Source: Verrucomicrobiota bacterium (GTDB taxonomy: Bacteria; Verrucomicrobiota; Verrucomicrobiia; Opitutales; Opitutaceae). Taken from it: 45,866 bases of DNA. How positions within the stretch are numbered: position 1 is the first letter of the stretch; each line of letters begins with the position of its first letter. Location of the stretch: the NCBI GenBank assembly GCA_016235555.1, contig JACRKC010000038.1, positions 1-45,866 on the forward strand, written 5' to 3'. The position numbers and the translations under genes were made by a program. This document shows, in pieces, positions 1 to 10,021 of the stretch. The notes beneath the pieces are model-generated. The model had not been told where the DNA came from. It did not search any database and was given only the letters and a program-made list of their open reading frames with translations.

Positions 1-1
1 C

Positions 2-295
2 GCGGCGGTGTTTTTGGACAAGCTGTGGAGAAAGGTGACGCTCGTCGCGGTCTCGATGGTGTTCGTGTTTTTCGCGAACCTCGGCCGCAGCCTGTTTCTC
101 ACGGCGTGGGCCTACAGCCACGGCCCGCGCGCGATCGAAGGGGCGGTGCATGACATCGCCGGCTATTCGGTGCTCGGCCTGACGTTCGTCGGGCTGGCGG
201 GGTTGGTGTGGCTGTTCAACCTGAAACTGGGACCGGCCCCGGAAGGCGATTTGTCACAGGTCAAGGGGCTGTTGCCCAAATCGCAGCGATTTTGA
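2..295 (+). CDS. Exosortase/archaeosortase family protein, C-terminal part
   Basis: Only the 3' end of this gene is in the window; the frame is open to the left edge, so the true start lies outside. The visible ~97 residues contain two hydrophobic membrane segments, around an Arg-containing stretch (FFANLGRSLFLTAWAYSHG) and a later VHDIAGY motif. Spaced Arg and His-Asp-x-x-Gly positions of this kind are the second and third parts of the Cys-Arg-His catalytic set of exosortases, the inner-membrane transpeptidase-like enzymes that process PEP-CTERM-type sorting signals. The Cys part would be upstream. No PEP-CTERM substrate was recognised in the window. The family call rests on motif recognition in the C-terminal third only. 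Confidence 0.75.
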   Translation, partial: AAVFLDKLWRKVTLVAVSMVFVFFANLGRSLFLTAWAYSHGPRAIEGAVHDIAGYSVLGLTFVGLAGLVWLFNLKLGPAPEGDLSQVKGLLPKSQRF

Positions 296-329
296 ACATC
301 GCGGAGCGGCCGCGACCTCACGTCTCCAA

Positions 330-656
330 ATGATGGGCACACACCCCGCAGAAAGAACTGTTCAGTTACAGCGTCGACCTCGACCGCCGGGTGCACGCCG
401 GCCACCCGCTGCGCCGCGTCAACGCGATGGCCGACTTCGCGTTCGCGCGCGCCCCCCGTGGCGCACACCTGTGGCGCCAAGGGGAATGCGTCGGTCGATC
501 CGGCGGTGTTGGTGAAGCTGCTGTTCCCGCCCTTTCACGAGAACGTGCGCAGCGAACGCGAACTGCTGCGGCGGCTACCCGAGCGGCTCGACTGGCTGTG
601 GCTCTCCGGCTACGGTCTCGATGATGAGGTGCCCGACCACAGTGTGCTATCGAAGG
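330..656 (+). pseudogene. IS1182-like transposase, N-terminal remnant
   Basis: Three reading frames together give the N-terminus of an IS1182/IS5-type DDE transposase. It starts MMGTHP at 330, continues as KELFSYSVDLDRRVHAGHPL in a second frame from about 352, then as VAHTCGAKGNASVDPAVLVK in a third frame from about 455. One frame change falls in a run of six C (near 450), the other near 350. After HSVLSKAP (about 656) the homology stops abruptly and an unrelated minus-strand fragment begins. The catalytic domain is absent, so the gene is dead. No terminal inverted repeat was found for this fragment. Confidence 0.75.
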
Positions 657-1026
657 CGCCCACCGCGGCGGCGAGGCTCTGTGAGGCGAGGTTCGGGGCC
701 GCGCCCTTGGCGGTGAGCACCAGGAACCGGCGGTTTTGCACAATCAGTTTCACCCGCTCCACCCGCTGCGTGGCGGTCCAGCCCAGCCACTGGTCGCGGT
801 CCTTCAACGCATAACAGGCCGAGCCCCACGCGAGCAGGGCGGCCGGCTGGCCGCGCACCGTGACGCACTGGCGCAGGTAGTCGCCCACCGGCCGGCCTGC
901 CTTCAGATAGTGGTGCTGCGCCAGCTGCGCATCAAACCAGGTCACGCCGTCCGGCGCGACGACGGCGATTGCAACGGCTGGCGGCTTGGCGACCGCCGCA
1001 TGGCCTGATGGCTGGAGAGAGTTCAT
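656..1026 (-). pseudogene. DUF4338 (DruA-like) protein, truncated fragment
   Basis: The minus strand is open for about 120 codons with a pattern I recognise from DUF4338 proteins: HHYLKAGRPVGDYLRQ, then LLAWGSACYALKDRDQWLGW, then QNRRFLVLTAKG and PNLASQ. DUF4338 is the domain of DruA of the Druantia phage-defence system, but most copies, particularly in Verrucomicrobia, sit in transposon-like elements. Translation runs into unrelated sequence at about 656, exactly where the IS1182 fragment ends, so the C-terminal half is missing. The N-terminal boundary is uncertain; the open frame continues to 1089. This is a mobile-element relic, not a working defence gene. Confidence 0.6.
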
Positions 1027-1131
1027 CCAGTGCAACCAACTCCCGCGGGCCAATTTTGTTTGGATAAAAATCACGGCCCTCTCCGCCACGAACTTACGCG
1101 GTCAGAAAATTTGGCCATGGTCCGAGACCAC

Positions 1132-1990
1132 GGGTGTAACTCAAACTGATGTCAGCGCGAGGAAGGTGCGTGGTGCGAAGCCTGCTGCATGCCACCATGC
1201 CCAACCCGACCACCCCCACCACCCCCGCGACGCTGGCCGCCCGGCTGGCGCGACAGCCGCAGTGATGCGCGCAGGTCGAGCGCCTGCTCGACGAAGTCGA
1301 AAACTGCTCCGGCGAGTTGACCAACGCCGACGCCGCCGAGGACGGCCTCGTCGAGCGGGTGCGCACGCTGGGGCGCACCGCCCTCCAACAGTGGGCCGAG
1401 CACCAAGTGCAAGGCCTCAGCCGCCCGGCTGGCAGCCGCGCGGCGGGTGAAAAAAACTCCAGTGGCTGACCACCTTCGGCCAGGCCGCCGTGCTCGTGCC
1501 GCCATGGCGGCACGGCTCGCGGGTGCGCCGCCCCTTTTGTGCGGCGGCCGGCGTGTCGCCGCGCAGCGTGTCCCGCCGGGCGCAGCGCGCGCTCACCGAT
1601 TCCGGGGCGGATGCGCCGGCGCGCCGCGGCGAAGTTCACCGCGACCGCCTCTTGCGCGGCGAGCACGCCGCGCTCCAGGCCGAGTGGGCCGCGCGCGTGG
1701 AGCCGCCCGAAGTCCCCGACGAGGCGGCGCCGGCGCGCGGCCTGCACCGCTATCTGGCCAACCGGCCCGAGCAACTGGACTATCCGAGTGCCGTCGCGGC
1801 CGGCCTGCCCGTCGGTTCCGGCCTCATCGAAAGCGGCCACCGCCATGTGCTGCAAGCGCGGCTCAAACGCGCCGCCGCGTGGTGGACCGACGCCAACCGG
1901 CACGCGATGGTCCAACTGCGTGTCTGCCGCGCCAACGCCGCTTGGGCCGCCGCGTGGCCAAACTGACTGACATCAGTTCGAGTCCCGCCC
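1132..1990 (+). mobile_element. ISKra4-family insertion sequence remnant with both inverted repeats
   Basis: A 24-bp terminal repeat at 1132-1155 (core AACTCAAACTGATGTCAG) is matched in inverted orientation at 1967-1990, 20 of 24 positions identical. The right repeat starts immediately after the transposase stop codon. The enclosed 0.86 kb encodes a broken ISKra4-family transposase with its centre deleted. I could not find a clean target-site duplication (flanks CGAGACCAC and CGCGCACCA agree only with a gap). The same terminal repeat bounds three short elements elsewhere in this window (14590, 31001, 32658), so this remnant shows which transposase type mobilised them. Confidence 0.75.
1197..1966 (+). 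pseudogene. ISKra4-family transposase, internally deleted and frameshifted
   Basis: The frame from ATG 1197 meets a TGA at 1263-1265, but the following codons still read as the family's N-terminal helical region (VERLLDEVENCSGELTNAD, then a Leu/Gln-rich stretch). The second part lies in another frame from about 1447 (WLTTFGQAAVLVPP, then PFCAAAGVSPRSVS), and the C-terminus reads AAGLPVGSGLIESGHRHVLQ followed by RLKRAAAWWTDANRHAM, the typical end of ISKra4 transposases. Around 200 residues of the central catalytic region are missing between about 1610 and 1640. One nonsense codon, one frame change and one large deletion make it inactive. Confidence 0.75.
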
Positions 1991-2051
1991 CGCGCACCAC
2001 TCACGGTGCCTCGCTTGCTTTCGGCTCCGCCGATCGTCAACGTCCCGCCGC

Positions 2052-4478
2052 GTGTTTCCCGCCCCTCCCCTGACCAGATTTTTCCTGGCCTTGGTGCCGC
2101 TTTCGCTGGCCGCGCAGCCGGCCGTCGACTACCTGACCGAGGTCAAACCTCTCCTCGCGCAGCACTGTTGCCGTTGCCACGGCGCGGCGCAGCAGAAAGG
2201 CGGTCTGCGCGTCGACACCGTCGCGGCCATGCGCGAGGGCGGCGACAGCGGCACGCTCTTCGCCGCGGGCCCGGTTGACGGCAGCCTCCTGCTCAAAGTC
2301 ATCCTCGGCACGCACGACGAAGTCGCGCAGATGCCTTACAAAAAGCCGCCGCTCGCCGAAGCGCAGATCGCCACGATCCGGCGGTGGGTCATGCAGGGCG
2401 CGGCGGCGCCGGCCCACGAGGAACCGGAGAAAACCAGACACTGGGCCTTTGCCGCACCAGAGCGCCCGCTCGCACCCGAGGTGCTGGACACCGCGTGGCC
2501 GCGCAACCCGATCGACCGCTTTGTGCTCGCGCGACTCGAGGCCGGGAAGATCAAGCCCTCGCGCGAGGCCGATCCGGCCACGCTGCTGCGGCGCGTCACG
2601 CTCGACCTCACCGGCCTGCCGCCGACGCCGGCCGAGGTGGACCAGTTTCTCTCGGACAAATCCGCCGGCGCCTACGAGCGCGCCGTCGACCGCCTGCTGG
2701 CATCGCCGCGCCACGGCGAGCGCTGGGCCCGGCCGTGGCTCGATGTGGCGCGTTACGCCGACTCGAACGGCTACAGCGTCGACGCGCCCCGCCAGATCTG
2801 GAAATACCGCGACTGGGTCGTCGCCGCCCTCAACGCCGACCTGCCCTACGACCAGTTCGTGATCGAGCAGCTCGCGGGGGATCTCCTGCCGGAACCCACC
2901 GCCGGGCAACGCGTCGCCACCGGCTTCAACCGCAACACCCAGATCAACCAGGAGGGCGGCATCGATCCCGAACAGTTCCGCATCGAGGCGGTGATGGATC
3001 GCGTGGCGACGTTTGGCACCGCGTTTCTCGGCCTCACGGTCTCGTGCGCGCAGTGCCACGACCACAAATTCGATCCGATCTCGCAGCAGGACTACTACCG
3101 GCTGTTCGCGTTCTTCAACAACTCCGTCGACGACGGCCACGGGAAGACCGTGAGCGGCGGTCTCCTGGCGTTCCCGCGGGAGATCGAGGCGCCCGAGGGA
3201 CTCATGCGGGAACTCGAGGAGGCGCGTGCGGCGCTCGAGAGTTTTCTCAACACCCAGGGCGGGGCCGTCACCGCCTGGATCGCGACGCTGGATACGCCGG
3301 CCAGGGTGAAGTTCGGCGCGACGGCGCGCGAAGCGCTGAAGCTCCCGTGGGATCAGCTCACGCTGGCCCACAAGCGCGCCCTCTACGCCCTGATGCCCGA
3401 CGGCGCGCCGGAGTTTGCCGCCGCCAATCTCCGGCTCCAGCGGCTCGAACGCCGCGAGCCCCGGCCGATCACCACCCTCGTGATGCAGGAGCTGCCGCAA
3501 CCGCGCGAGACCGTCGTCTTCATCAAGGGTGATTTCACGCGCCCGGGGGAACGCGTCACGCCCGGCACGCCGGCGGCGTTGCCACCGCTGGCGGTCGCAA
3601 ACCCCAACCGCCTCGACCTCGCCCGCTGGCTCTTTGCCCCGGAGCATCCCCTCACGGCCCGCGTGATGGTCAACCGGCTCTGGCAGCAGTATTTTGGCCG
3701 CGGTCTCGTCGAGACGGAAAACGACTTTGGCACGCAGGGCACGCCGCCGTCGCATCCGGAATTGCTCGACTGGCTCGCCACGGAATTTCGCGAGCGCGGT
3801 TGGAGCCTGAAGGCGCTGCATCGCCTCATCGTGACGTCGGCCACCTACCGCCGGTCCTCGCACGCCCGCCCCGATCTCGCGACGAGCGATCCGCTCAACC
3901 GGCTCCTCGCGCGCCAGACGCGCCTCCGCCTCGACGCCGAGTCGATCCGCGACGTGGCCCTCGCGGCGAGCGGCCTGCTCTCGCCGAAAATCGGCGGCCC
4001 GCCCGTCTTCCCGCCGCAGCCCGACGGGGTGATGACCCTCGGCCAGGTGAAGCGCACCTGGACGCCGAGCACGGGCGAGGACCGCTACCGCCGCGCGCTC
4101 TACACGCATTGGTGGCGCGCGACGCCGCACCCGGCGCTGGCGGTGTTCGACGCCGCCGACGGCTTCACCACCTGCACCCGCCGCCTGCGATCCAACACGC
4201 CGCTCCAAGCCCTCACGCTGCTCAATGATCCACAGTTTCTCGAGCTGGCCGAGGCCCTCGGGAGGCGCGCCGAGTCGGCGCGCGGCTGGAGTGCGGCGGC
4301 GAAGCTCAGCCACGCGTTCCGCCTCTGCACCGCCCGCGAGCCAAGCGCCGGTGAGCGCGCCCGGCTCGTCGCCTTTTTCAAACAGCAAACTGCGCCCGGC
4401 GGCGGCGGAGTGCGCGCCGCATGGACCGCCGTCGGCCGCGTCCTGCTCAACCTCGACGAAACCATCACGCGCGAGTGA
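2052..4478 (+). CDS. Secreted cytochrome c/DUF1549/DUF1553 protein (PSD1 type)
   Basis: An 808-residue protein with a short hydrophobic leader (LTRFFLALVPLSLAA) starting at GTG 2052, only 61 bp after the ISKra4 inverted repeat. Residues 30-110 form a Planctomycete-type cytochrome C domain with a haem motif at C39-x-x-C42-H43 (CCRCH). DUF1549 follows (about 145-350, containing a second CAQCH haem motif near 335), and DUF1553 occupies the C-terminal half (about 510-780). Such proteins are exported, are abundant in Planctomycetes and Verrucomicrobia, and are almost always followed by a DUF1501 gene, as here. The molecular function is unproven; a redox role in polysaccharide degradation is a common suggestion. 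The start could be a few codons further in; no strong ribosome site is visible. Confidence 0.9.
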   Translation: MFPAPPLTRFFLALVPLSLAAQPAVDYLTEVKPLLAQHCCRCHGAAQQKGGLRVDTVAAMREGGDSGTLFAAGPVDGSLLLKVILGTHDEVAQMPYKKPPLAEAQIATIRRWVMQGAAAPAHEEPEKTRHWAFAAPERPLAPEVLDTAWPRNPIDRFVLARLEAGKIKPSREADPATLLRRVTLDLTGLPPTPAEVDQFLSDKSAGAYERAVDRLLASPRHGERWARPWLDVARYADSNGYSVDAPRQIWKYRDWVVAALNADLPYDQFVIEQLAGDLLPEPTAGQRVATGFNRNTQINQEGGIDPEQFRIEAVMDRVATFGTAFLGLTVSCAQCHDHKFDPISQQDYYRLFAFFNNSVDDGHGKTVSGGLLAFPREIEAPEGLMRELEEARAALESFLNTQGGAVTAWIATLDTPARVKFGATAREALKLPWDQLTLAHKRALYALMPDGAPEFAAANLRLQRLERREPRPITTLVMQELPQPRETVVFIKGDFTRPGERVTPGTPAALPPLAVANPNRLDLARWLFAPEHPLTARVMVNRLWQQYFGRGLVETENDFGTQGTPPSHPELLDWLATEFRERGWSLKALHRLIVTSATYRRSSHARPDLATSDPLNRLLARQTRLRLDAESIRDVALAASGLLSPKIGGPPVFPPQPDGVMTLGQVKRTWTPSTGEDRYRRALYTHWWRATPHPALAVFDAADGFTTCTRRLRSNTPLQALTLLNDPQFLELAEALGRRAESARGWSAAAKLSHAFRLCTAREPSAGERARLVAFFKQQTAPGGGGVRAAWTAVGRVLLNLDETITRE

Positions 4479-4504
4479 ATCCCCTCAACCTCCATCGCAA
4501 AGAG

Positions 4505-4624
4505 GTAGGAGCCTGCTTGCAGGCGATTCCGTTCGTGGCACGGGTCTCCCGACCCGTGATGCTCCGAACACGGGTCAGGAGACCCGTGCCACACCCAAAC
4601 CATCGCCTGCAAGCAGGCTCCTAC
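4505..4624. repeat. GTAG-footed palindromic repeat pair (BIME-like)
   Basis: Two nested hairpins in mirror arrangement: GTAGGAGCCTGCTTGCAGGC at the left and its near-exact complement ending GCAGGCTCCTAC at the right, with an inner pair built on GGCACGGGTCTCC and GGAGACCCGTGCC. It fills the gap between the DUF1549/DUF1553 and DUF1501 genes and must be transcribed with them. Relatives occur at 14731, 16216 and (inside a gene) 23582. Confidence 0.9.
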
Positions 4625-4650
4625 GTGCCGGCCTCGCGCGCCAAGGAAGC

Positions 4651-6104
<1,454 letters not shown>

Positions 6105-6108
<4 letters not shown>

Positions 6109-6128
6109 CCCTGCTCGGGAGAGCAGGG
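6105..6128 (+). repeat. GTAG-footed hairpin overlapping the DUF1501 stop codon
   Basis: GTAG followed by CCCTGCTC, a four-base loop GGGA, and GAGCAGGG. The stem is perfect over 8 bp. The TAG of the foot is the stop codon of the DUF1501 gene. There is no T-run, so it is not a classical terminator. Confidence 0.7.
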
Positions 6129-6143
6129 AGGGGCTGCCCTCGA

Positions 6144-6270
6144 GAGGGTTTTCAAACCTTGTGGGAGGGGCTTTATGCCCCGACGGGCTGCGGTGTGCGC
6201 CGGGCGTCGGGCATAAAGCCCCTCCCACAATTCTTTTTCGCGCAATTGCATGAGTTTGAAAACACTCCCT
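6144..6270. repeat. Palindrome pair inside an outer inverted repeat
   Basis: The inner pair is TTGTGGGAGGGGCTTTATGCC against GGCATAAAGCCCCTCCCACAA (6160-6230). It is enclosed by an outer inverted repeat, AGAGGGTTTTCAAACC at 6144-6159 and GTTTGAAAACACTCCCT at 6254-6270. It lies between the convergent DUF1501 and LacI genes. The inner module recurs at 27353 and 45785. No duplicated target site was seen. Confidence 0.75.
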
Positions 6271-6298
6271 AGCGAAAAAAGAATCCCGCCTCTCACGA

Positions 6299-6434
6299 GA
6301 CTGTGTGAAAACCCGGCGGCATTCGTTCAGCCGCGCGAAGCGTAGCGGAAACCGTGAGGTCTTCGTGGGATTCGGCCCGCGTTCGGGCGAAAAGCTCACG
6401 CTTTCCGCTACAACCGCCACGTTCTCACACCGTC
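6299..6434. mobile_element. MITE-like element with GTAG...CTAC core and 8-bp direct repeat
   Basis: A second composite in the same gap. The outer inverted repeats are GACTGTGTGAAAAC (6299-6312) and its partner at 6421-6434, 12 of 14 identical. The inner palindrome runs from GTAGCGGAAA at 6342 to TTTCCGCTAC at 6411. The flanks carry TCTCACGA (6291-6298) and TGTCACGA (6435-6442), 7 of 8 identical, as expected for a target duplication. The ends are unrelated to the ISKra4-type ends of the other elements. Confidence 0.55.
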
Positions 6435-6481
6435 TGTCACGAGGCGGGCGACGATCGGACTGCACGCCTGTCGGGTCCCGT

Positions 6482-7513
6482 CTACGGCGGCGCGCTGCGC
6501 AGCGTCGGGCCGTCGACCCAGTGCGCGGGAATCGTCGTCGTCGAGGGCCACTCCGGGATGCCCGCCTCGTTGCGTTGCAACTGGGCGATCAACAACTCCG
6601 CCCCCCGGGCACCGAGCTGGCGCGGCTGCAGATCGAGCCCCGCGCACGGCCGGGTGCGTCGCAGGACGTTGAGGCACACGAAGCCGGTCGTCGCCGGCAC
6701 CTCGACGCCGCACGCCTCCATCCACTCGATGGCCTGGGTGTCGTGGCCCAGCACCACATCCGGCTTGTGCTTGCGAAACCACGCCTGGAACAGCTCCGGT
6801 CCGATGCGGTCGGCCACCAGCGCGGGCACCGGCCGGGTGGTCGGGTGTGTTTCCTGAAACGTGCGGAAGGCCGCGCCCCAGCGGTGCTGGAGGCGTTCGT
6901 CCTGGTGTTTTTGCAGGAAGAGACCGGGGCGCTTGTAGCCGAGTCCGGCGAGGCGCTGCAGCGCGGCGAGCAGCGAGCGGTAGTGGTCGGAACACACCGA
7001 GTGCAACGCGGGGCGTTCGATGATGTAGTCCGTGTAGACGCCGGCGTAGTGCGACCAATCCAGGTTGCTCAGGTCGGGCTCATCCCACGCGGGCAGGAGG
7101 AGAATCCCGTGGATGCCGCGCGAGAGCAGGATCGAATCGAGGCGCTGCACGGTGATGCCGGTGCGGCCGACGACGAAGCGCTCGAGCTTGAAACCAAGCT
7201 CCGTCGCGCGGGCCTGCGCGCCGGTGACGAGCTCGGCGTGGAATTTCGCCGCGTAATCGGGACGATCGGGCTCGAGAAAATCGACGGCGGCGAGCACGCC
7301 GCGGAAGGCCGTGCCGCGCGACCGGCGGAGTTCCGACATGAGCGCGCCGGCGAGCGGATTGCGCCGGTAGCCGGCTTCGCGCGCGGCGCGCTTCACCCGC
7401 GCCGCGGTGTTCGGATCGACGCGCGGCGACCCGCGCAGCGCGTCGGACACCGTGGTGCGCGAGAGGCCGAGGGTGCGGGCGAGCGAGCGGAGCGTCGGGG
7501 CGGGGTCGGGCAT
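6482..7513 (-). CDS. LacI-family transcriptional regulator
   Basis: 343 residues. The N-terminal helix-turn-helix reads TLRSLARTLGLSRTTVSDAL with the hinge region near residue 45-55, followed by a periplasmic-binding-protein-like sensor domain (60-335) that ends with HWVDGPTLR. The length is normal for the family. It is divergent from the SSS symporter gene with a 188-bp gap, so a sugar or other carbon source imported by that symporter is the obvious inducer candidate; this is inference from position. A palindromic AAACGGTTT lies about 40 bp upstream of its start. Confidence 0.9.
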   Translation of the reverse strand: MPDPAPTLRSLARTLGLSRTTVSDALRGSPRVDPNTAARVKRAAREAGYRRNPLAGALMSELRRSRGTAFRGVLAAVDFLEPDRPDYAAKFHAELVTGAQARATELGFKLERFVVGRTGITVQRLDSILLSRGIHGILLLPAWDEPDLSNLDWSHYAGVYTDYIIERPALHSVCSDHYRSLLAALQRLAGLGYKRPGLFLQKHQDERLQHRWGAAFRTFQETHPTTRPVPALVADRIGPELFQAWFRKHKPDVVLGHDTQAIEWMEACGVEVPATTGFVCLNVLRRTRPCAGLDLQPRQLGARGAELLIAQLQRNEAGIPEWPSTTTIPAHWVDGPTLRSAPP

Positions 7514-7554
7514 ACGGCGGACTGTCCGACTTTCGGCCGGCCGGCGGCGAAAGC

Positions 7555-7563
7555 AAACGGTTT
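7555..7563. promoter_or_regulatory. Possible LacI-family operator
   Basis: AAACGGTTT, a perfect odd-centred palindrome in the context GCAAACGGTTTTCC, lies in the divergent gap between the LacI gene and the symporter. LacI-family sites often have this AAAC-GTTT form. It is a single short site, supported only by its position. Confidence 0.3.
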
Positions 7564-7701
7564 TCCGCCGGGATTACGGAGATTTTTCCCGCAACGCCTG
7601 CCCCCGGAGCTGCGTCATTCAACGCCTTGCCGGACGGTCAGCGATGGAGTTGTCTCGCCGCCCGGGCGCCCCCGCCCGCAACCTCGTCTGAAACCCCCGC
7701 C

Positions 7702-9735
7702 ATGATCTTCGGCAGCCTCCACGTCCTCGATCTCGCCATCATCGTCGCCTATCTCGCCACGGTCATCATCATCGGCAAAGCCGCCGCGAAAGGCACGAGC
7801 AGCGAAGAGGGCTTCTTCCTCGCCGGTCGCAAGCTCGGCAAGCTCTACCAGTTTTTTCTGAACTTCGGCAACGCCACCGAGCCGCAGGGCGCCGTGAGCA
7901 CCGCGAGTTTCGTCTACCAGCAGGGCGCGCCGGGCTCCTGGCTCTCGTTCCAGACCGTGTTCATGAATCCATATTTCTGGTTCATGAACGTCTGGTTCCG
8001 CCGCGTGCGGCTCACGACGCTCTCCGATCTGTTCGAGGACCGCTACGCGAGCAAGTCGCTCAGCCTGTTCTACGCGATCTTCCAGATCCTCGTGGCCTGC
8101 GTGTTTCTCGGCTTCGGCAACGTGACCGCCTACAAGATCGCGTCATCGCTGGTCGTGAAACAGGAGGCGCAATGGACGGCCGCCGAGCGGGCGTCGGTCG
8201 AGGGTTACCGCGAGTTGAAGGTGCTCGAGAAACAGGCCGCGGGCGGCGCGCTCGCCGCCCAGGCCAGGGTGCGGCTCGACACCTTGCGCGACCGCAACGC
8301 CCGCGGTGAGCTGCGCAGCTACGTGACCGTGCTCAACGACCTCGTGTTCTACGCCGTCTTCACCGTGGTGGTCGGCACCTACATCGTGCTCGGCGGCATG
8401 GCCGCGGCGGCGATCAACGAGGGCTTGCAGAGCGTGCTCATCATCGTGTTTTCGCTGCTGCTGATCCCGACCGGCCTGCACGCGATCGGCGGCTGGGGCG
8501 CGCTCGCGCAGAAGGTGCCGAAGCAGATGTTCGACCTGTTCGGCTCGGGCAACGCGGAGCAGTTTTCGGTGATCAGCCTGTGCGGCATTTTGCTCGTGAG
8601 CATCGTGCAAAACGGCGGGCTCAGCCACAACATGGGCATCTGCGGCTCGGCGAAGAATGAGTTCGCCGCGCGCTCCGGCGTGTCGGGCACCTACCTGAAA
8701 CGCCTCATGATCATCATGTGGGCGTTCGCGGGCCTGATCGCCGTCGCGATGTTTGGCGCCGGCGGCCTCTCCGATCCCGATGCGACGTGGGGCGCGATGT
8801 CCAACAAGCTGCTCGGCCCCGGCCTCATCGGTCTGATGCTGGCGGGTGTGCTGGCCGGCACGATGTCGACGCTCGCCGCCAAGGCCCTCGCGATCTCGTC
8901 GCTCTTCGTGCGCAACGTCTACCGCCAGATCTGGCCGGACATCACGCAACAGCAGGGCGTGTTCTACGCGCGCTGCACGATCGTCGCGGTGCTCATCCTC
9001 GGCACGGTGGCCGCGACGCTGATGGGCAGCTTCTACGACATCGTGAACATCGTGCTCACGGTGAACATCCCCTTCGGCGCCGCGGTCCTCCTCACCTATT
9101 GGTGGCGGCGCGTGACCGCGCCCGCCGTGTGGACCTGCGTCGTGTTGTCCACGCTCACGATCCTCGTCATCCCGTGGACCGCCTCGAAATTCCCCGCATT
9201 GGCAAACAGCCCGGCGCTCGCGCAGCCGAGCACGAAGCCCGGCACCGGCGTGTATTTCTCCAAGGTCGTCCACGCCGACGCCAACGACCTCCAGAGTCCC
9301 TACATCGCCGCAAAGACCCGCACCAACCGCTTCAACTTCGAGGCGTGGATCGTCAGCCAGGCGGGCGTCGACGTCGGGTCGATGACGCCCACACAACGCT
9401 TCACGCTGCAGTTCTTCTTCGACGGCCTGTTTCCCTTCGTCGTGCTGATCGCGGTCAGCCTGCTGACGCGGCCGACGGATCCGGCGCGCGTGGATTTGTT
9501 CTACGGCAAGATGAAGACGCCGGTAGGCGACACGCCGGAACTCGAAACCGCCGCGATGGAGGAAACGCGCAAGAACCCCACGCGCTTCGAACACACCAAG
9601 CTCTTCGGTGCGAACTCGTGGTGGGAATTCTGCAAGTGGGATCGCGTCGACACCATCGGCTTCCTGATCTGCAGCGCGCTGTCCGGCGCGATCGTGATGC
9701 TGTTCATCGGACTCCTGCGGTGGGCGGCGCCGTGA
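7702..9735 (+). CDS. Sodium:solute symporter (SSS) family transporter
   Basis: 677 residues from ATG 7702, with a first membrane helix immediately after the start (LHVLDLAIIVAYLATVIIIG) and the family pattern FFLAGRKLGKLYQFFLNFGN. There are about 13 hydrophobic helices. A long hydrophilic insert of roughly 50-60 residues (around residue 155-210) and another near 510-560 make it longer than the usual ~500-residue SSS protein. An upstream in-frame start at 7627 would add a non-hydrophobic tail and is rejected. It is divergent from a LacI-type regulator that probably controls it. The substrate cannot be read from sequence; sugars or sugar acids are likely given the surrounding rhamnose and esterase genes. 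Confidence 0.9.
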   Translation: MIFGSLHVLDLAIIVAYLATVIIIGKAAAKGTSSEEGFFLAGRKLGKLYQFFLNFGNATEPQGAVSTASFVYQQGAPGSWLSFQTVFMNPYFWFMNVWFRRVRLTTLSDLFEDRYASKSLSLFYAIFQILVACVFLGFGNVTAYKIASSLVVKQEAQWTAAERASVEGYRELKVLEKQAAGGALAAQARVRLDTLRDRNARGELRSYVTVLNDLVFYAVFTVVVGTYIVLGGMAAAAINEGLQSVLIIVFSLLLIPTGLHAIGGWGALAQKVPKQMFDLFGSGNAEQFSVISLCGILLVSIVQNGGLSHNMGICGSAKNEFAARSGVSGTYLKRLMIIMWAFAGLIAVAMFGAGGLSDPDATWGAMSNKLLGPGLIGLMLAGVLAGTMSTLAAKALAISSLFVRNVYRQIWPDITQQQGVFYARCTIVAVLILGTVAATLMGSFYDIVNIVLTVNIPFGAAVLLTYWWRRVTAPAVWTCVVLSTLTILVIPWTASKFPALANSPALAQPSTKPGTGVYFSKVVHADANDLQSPYIAAKTRTNRFNFEAWIVSQAGVDVGSMTPTQRFTLQFFFDGLFPFVVLIAVSLLTRPTDPARVDLFYGKMKTPVGDTPELETAAMEETRKNPTRFEHTKLFGANSWWEFCKWDRVDTIGFLICSALSGAIVMLFIGLLRWAAP

Positions 9736-9746
9736 GGTGGGCGGGC

Positions 9747-9811
9747 GTAGAGGGGCGCCGCTTGTCGGCGCCCGCGCCACGAAAACGGGCGTCGGCAAGC
9801 GACGCCCCTAC
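9747..9811. repeat. GTAG...CTAC palindrome pair
   Basis: GTAGAGGGGCGCC with a downstream hairpin partner, mirrored by GACGCCCCTAC at the end. It begins 11 bp after the symporter stop codon. Confidence 0.85.
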
Positions 9812-9834
9812 ATCGCGCTTTCGAGAGTAGATCG

Positions 9835-10016
9835 GAGCCCCAACGGGGCGATCAATCAACAGCCCAGGGCGCAGCCCTGGGTTTTCTGGTGTGTAGAAAC
9901 GTGAGCCCTGAAGGGGCGAAATATCGCGCCCTTTCAGGGCTTGAGAATCAAAGGTGGAGGATCCCCGGGGCGGTGCCCCGGGCTATCGTATCGCGCCCCG
10001 TTGGGGCTCAATACAA
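9835..10016. repeat. Multi-hairpin palindromic cluster
   Basis: Four nested or adjacent inverted repeats: AGCCCCAACGGGGC at the left against GCCCCGTTGGGGCT at the right, CCCAGGGC/GCCCTGGG, AGCCCTGAAGGGGCG against CGCCCTTTCAGGGCT, and CCCGGGGC/GCCCCGGG. It lies between the convergent symporter and hydrolase genes. It may form an extended cruciform or double terminator, although no T-run is present. Confidence 0.8.
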
Positions 10017-10021
10017 CTGAC

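Noticed and set aside
656-1026. A Druantia-type defence gene (DruA)
   Set aside because: Only half of a DUF4338 domain is present, no other Druantia genes are nearby, and DUF4338 in this phylum is commonly transposon-borne.
1094-1915. 273-codon minus-strand frame across the ISKra4 remnant
   Set aside because: The opposite strand carries legible transposase motifs; this frame has none.
2037-4388. 783-codon open frame on the minus strand opposite the DUF1549/DUF1553 gene
   Set aside because: It is a GC-bias shadow: no domain pattern, Arg/Glu-rich composition, and the plus-strand gene has clear haem motifs.
4505-4624. CRISPR array or riboswitch
   Set aside because: The repeats are mirrored hairpins, not spaced direct repeats, and no cas gene or known aptamer pattern is present.
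9835-10016. Non-coding RNA gene
   Set aside because: Strong pairing potential, but it resembles the other dispersed palindromes and lies between convergent gene ends, with no promoter seen.
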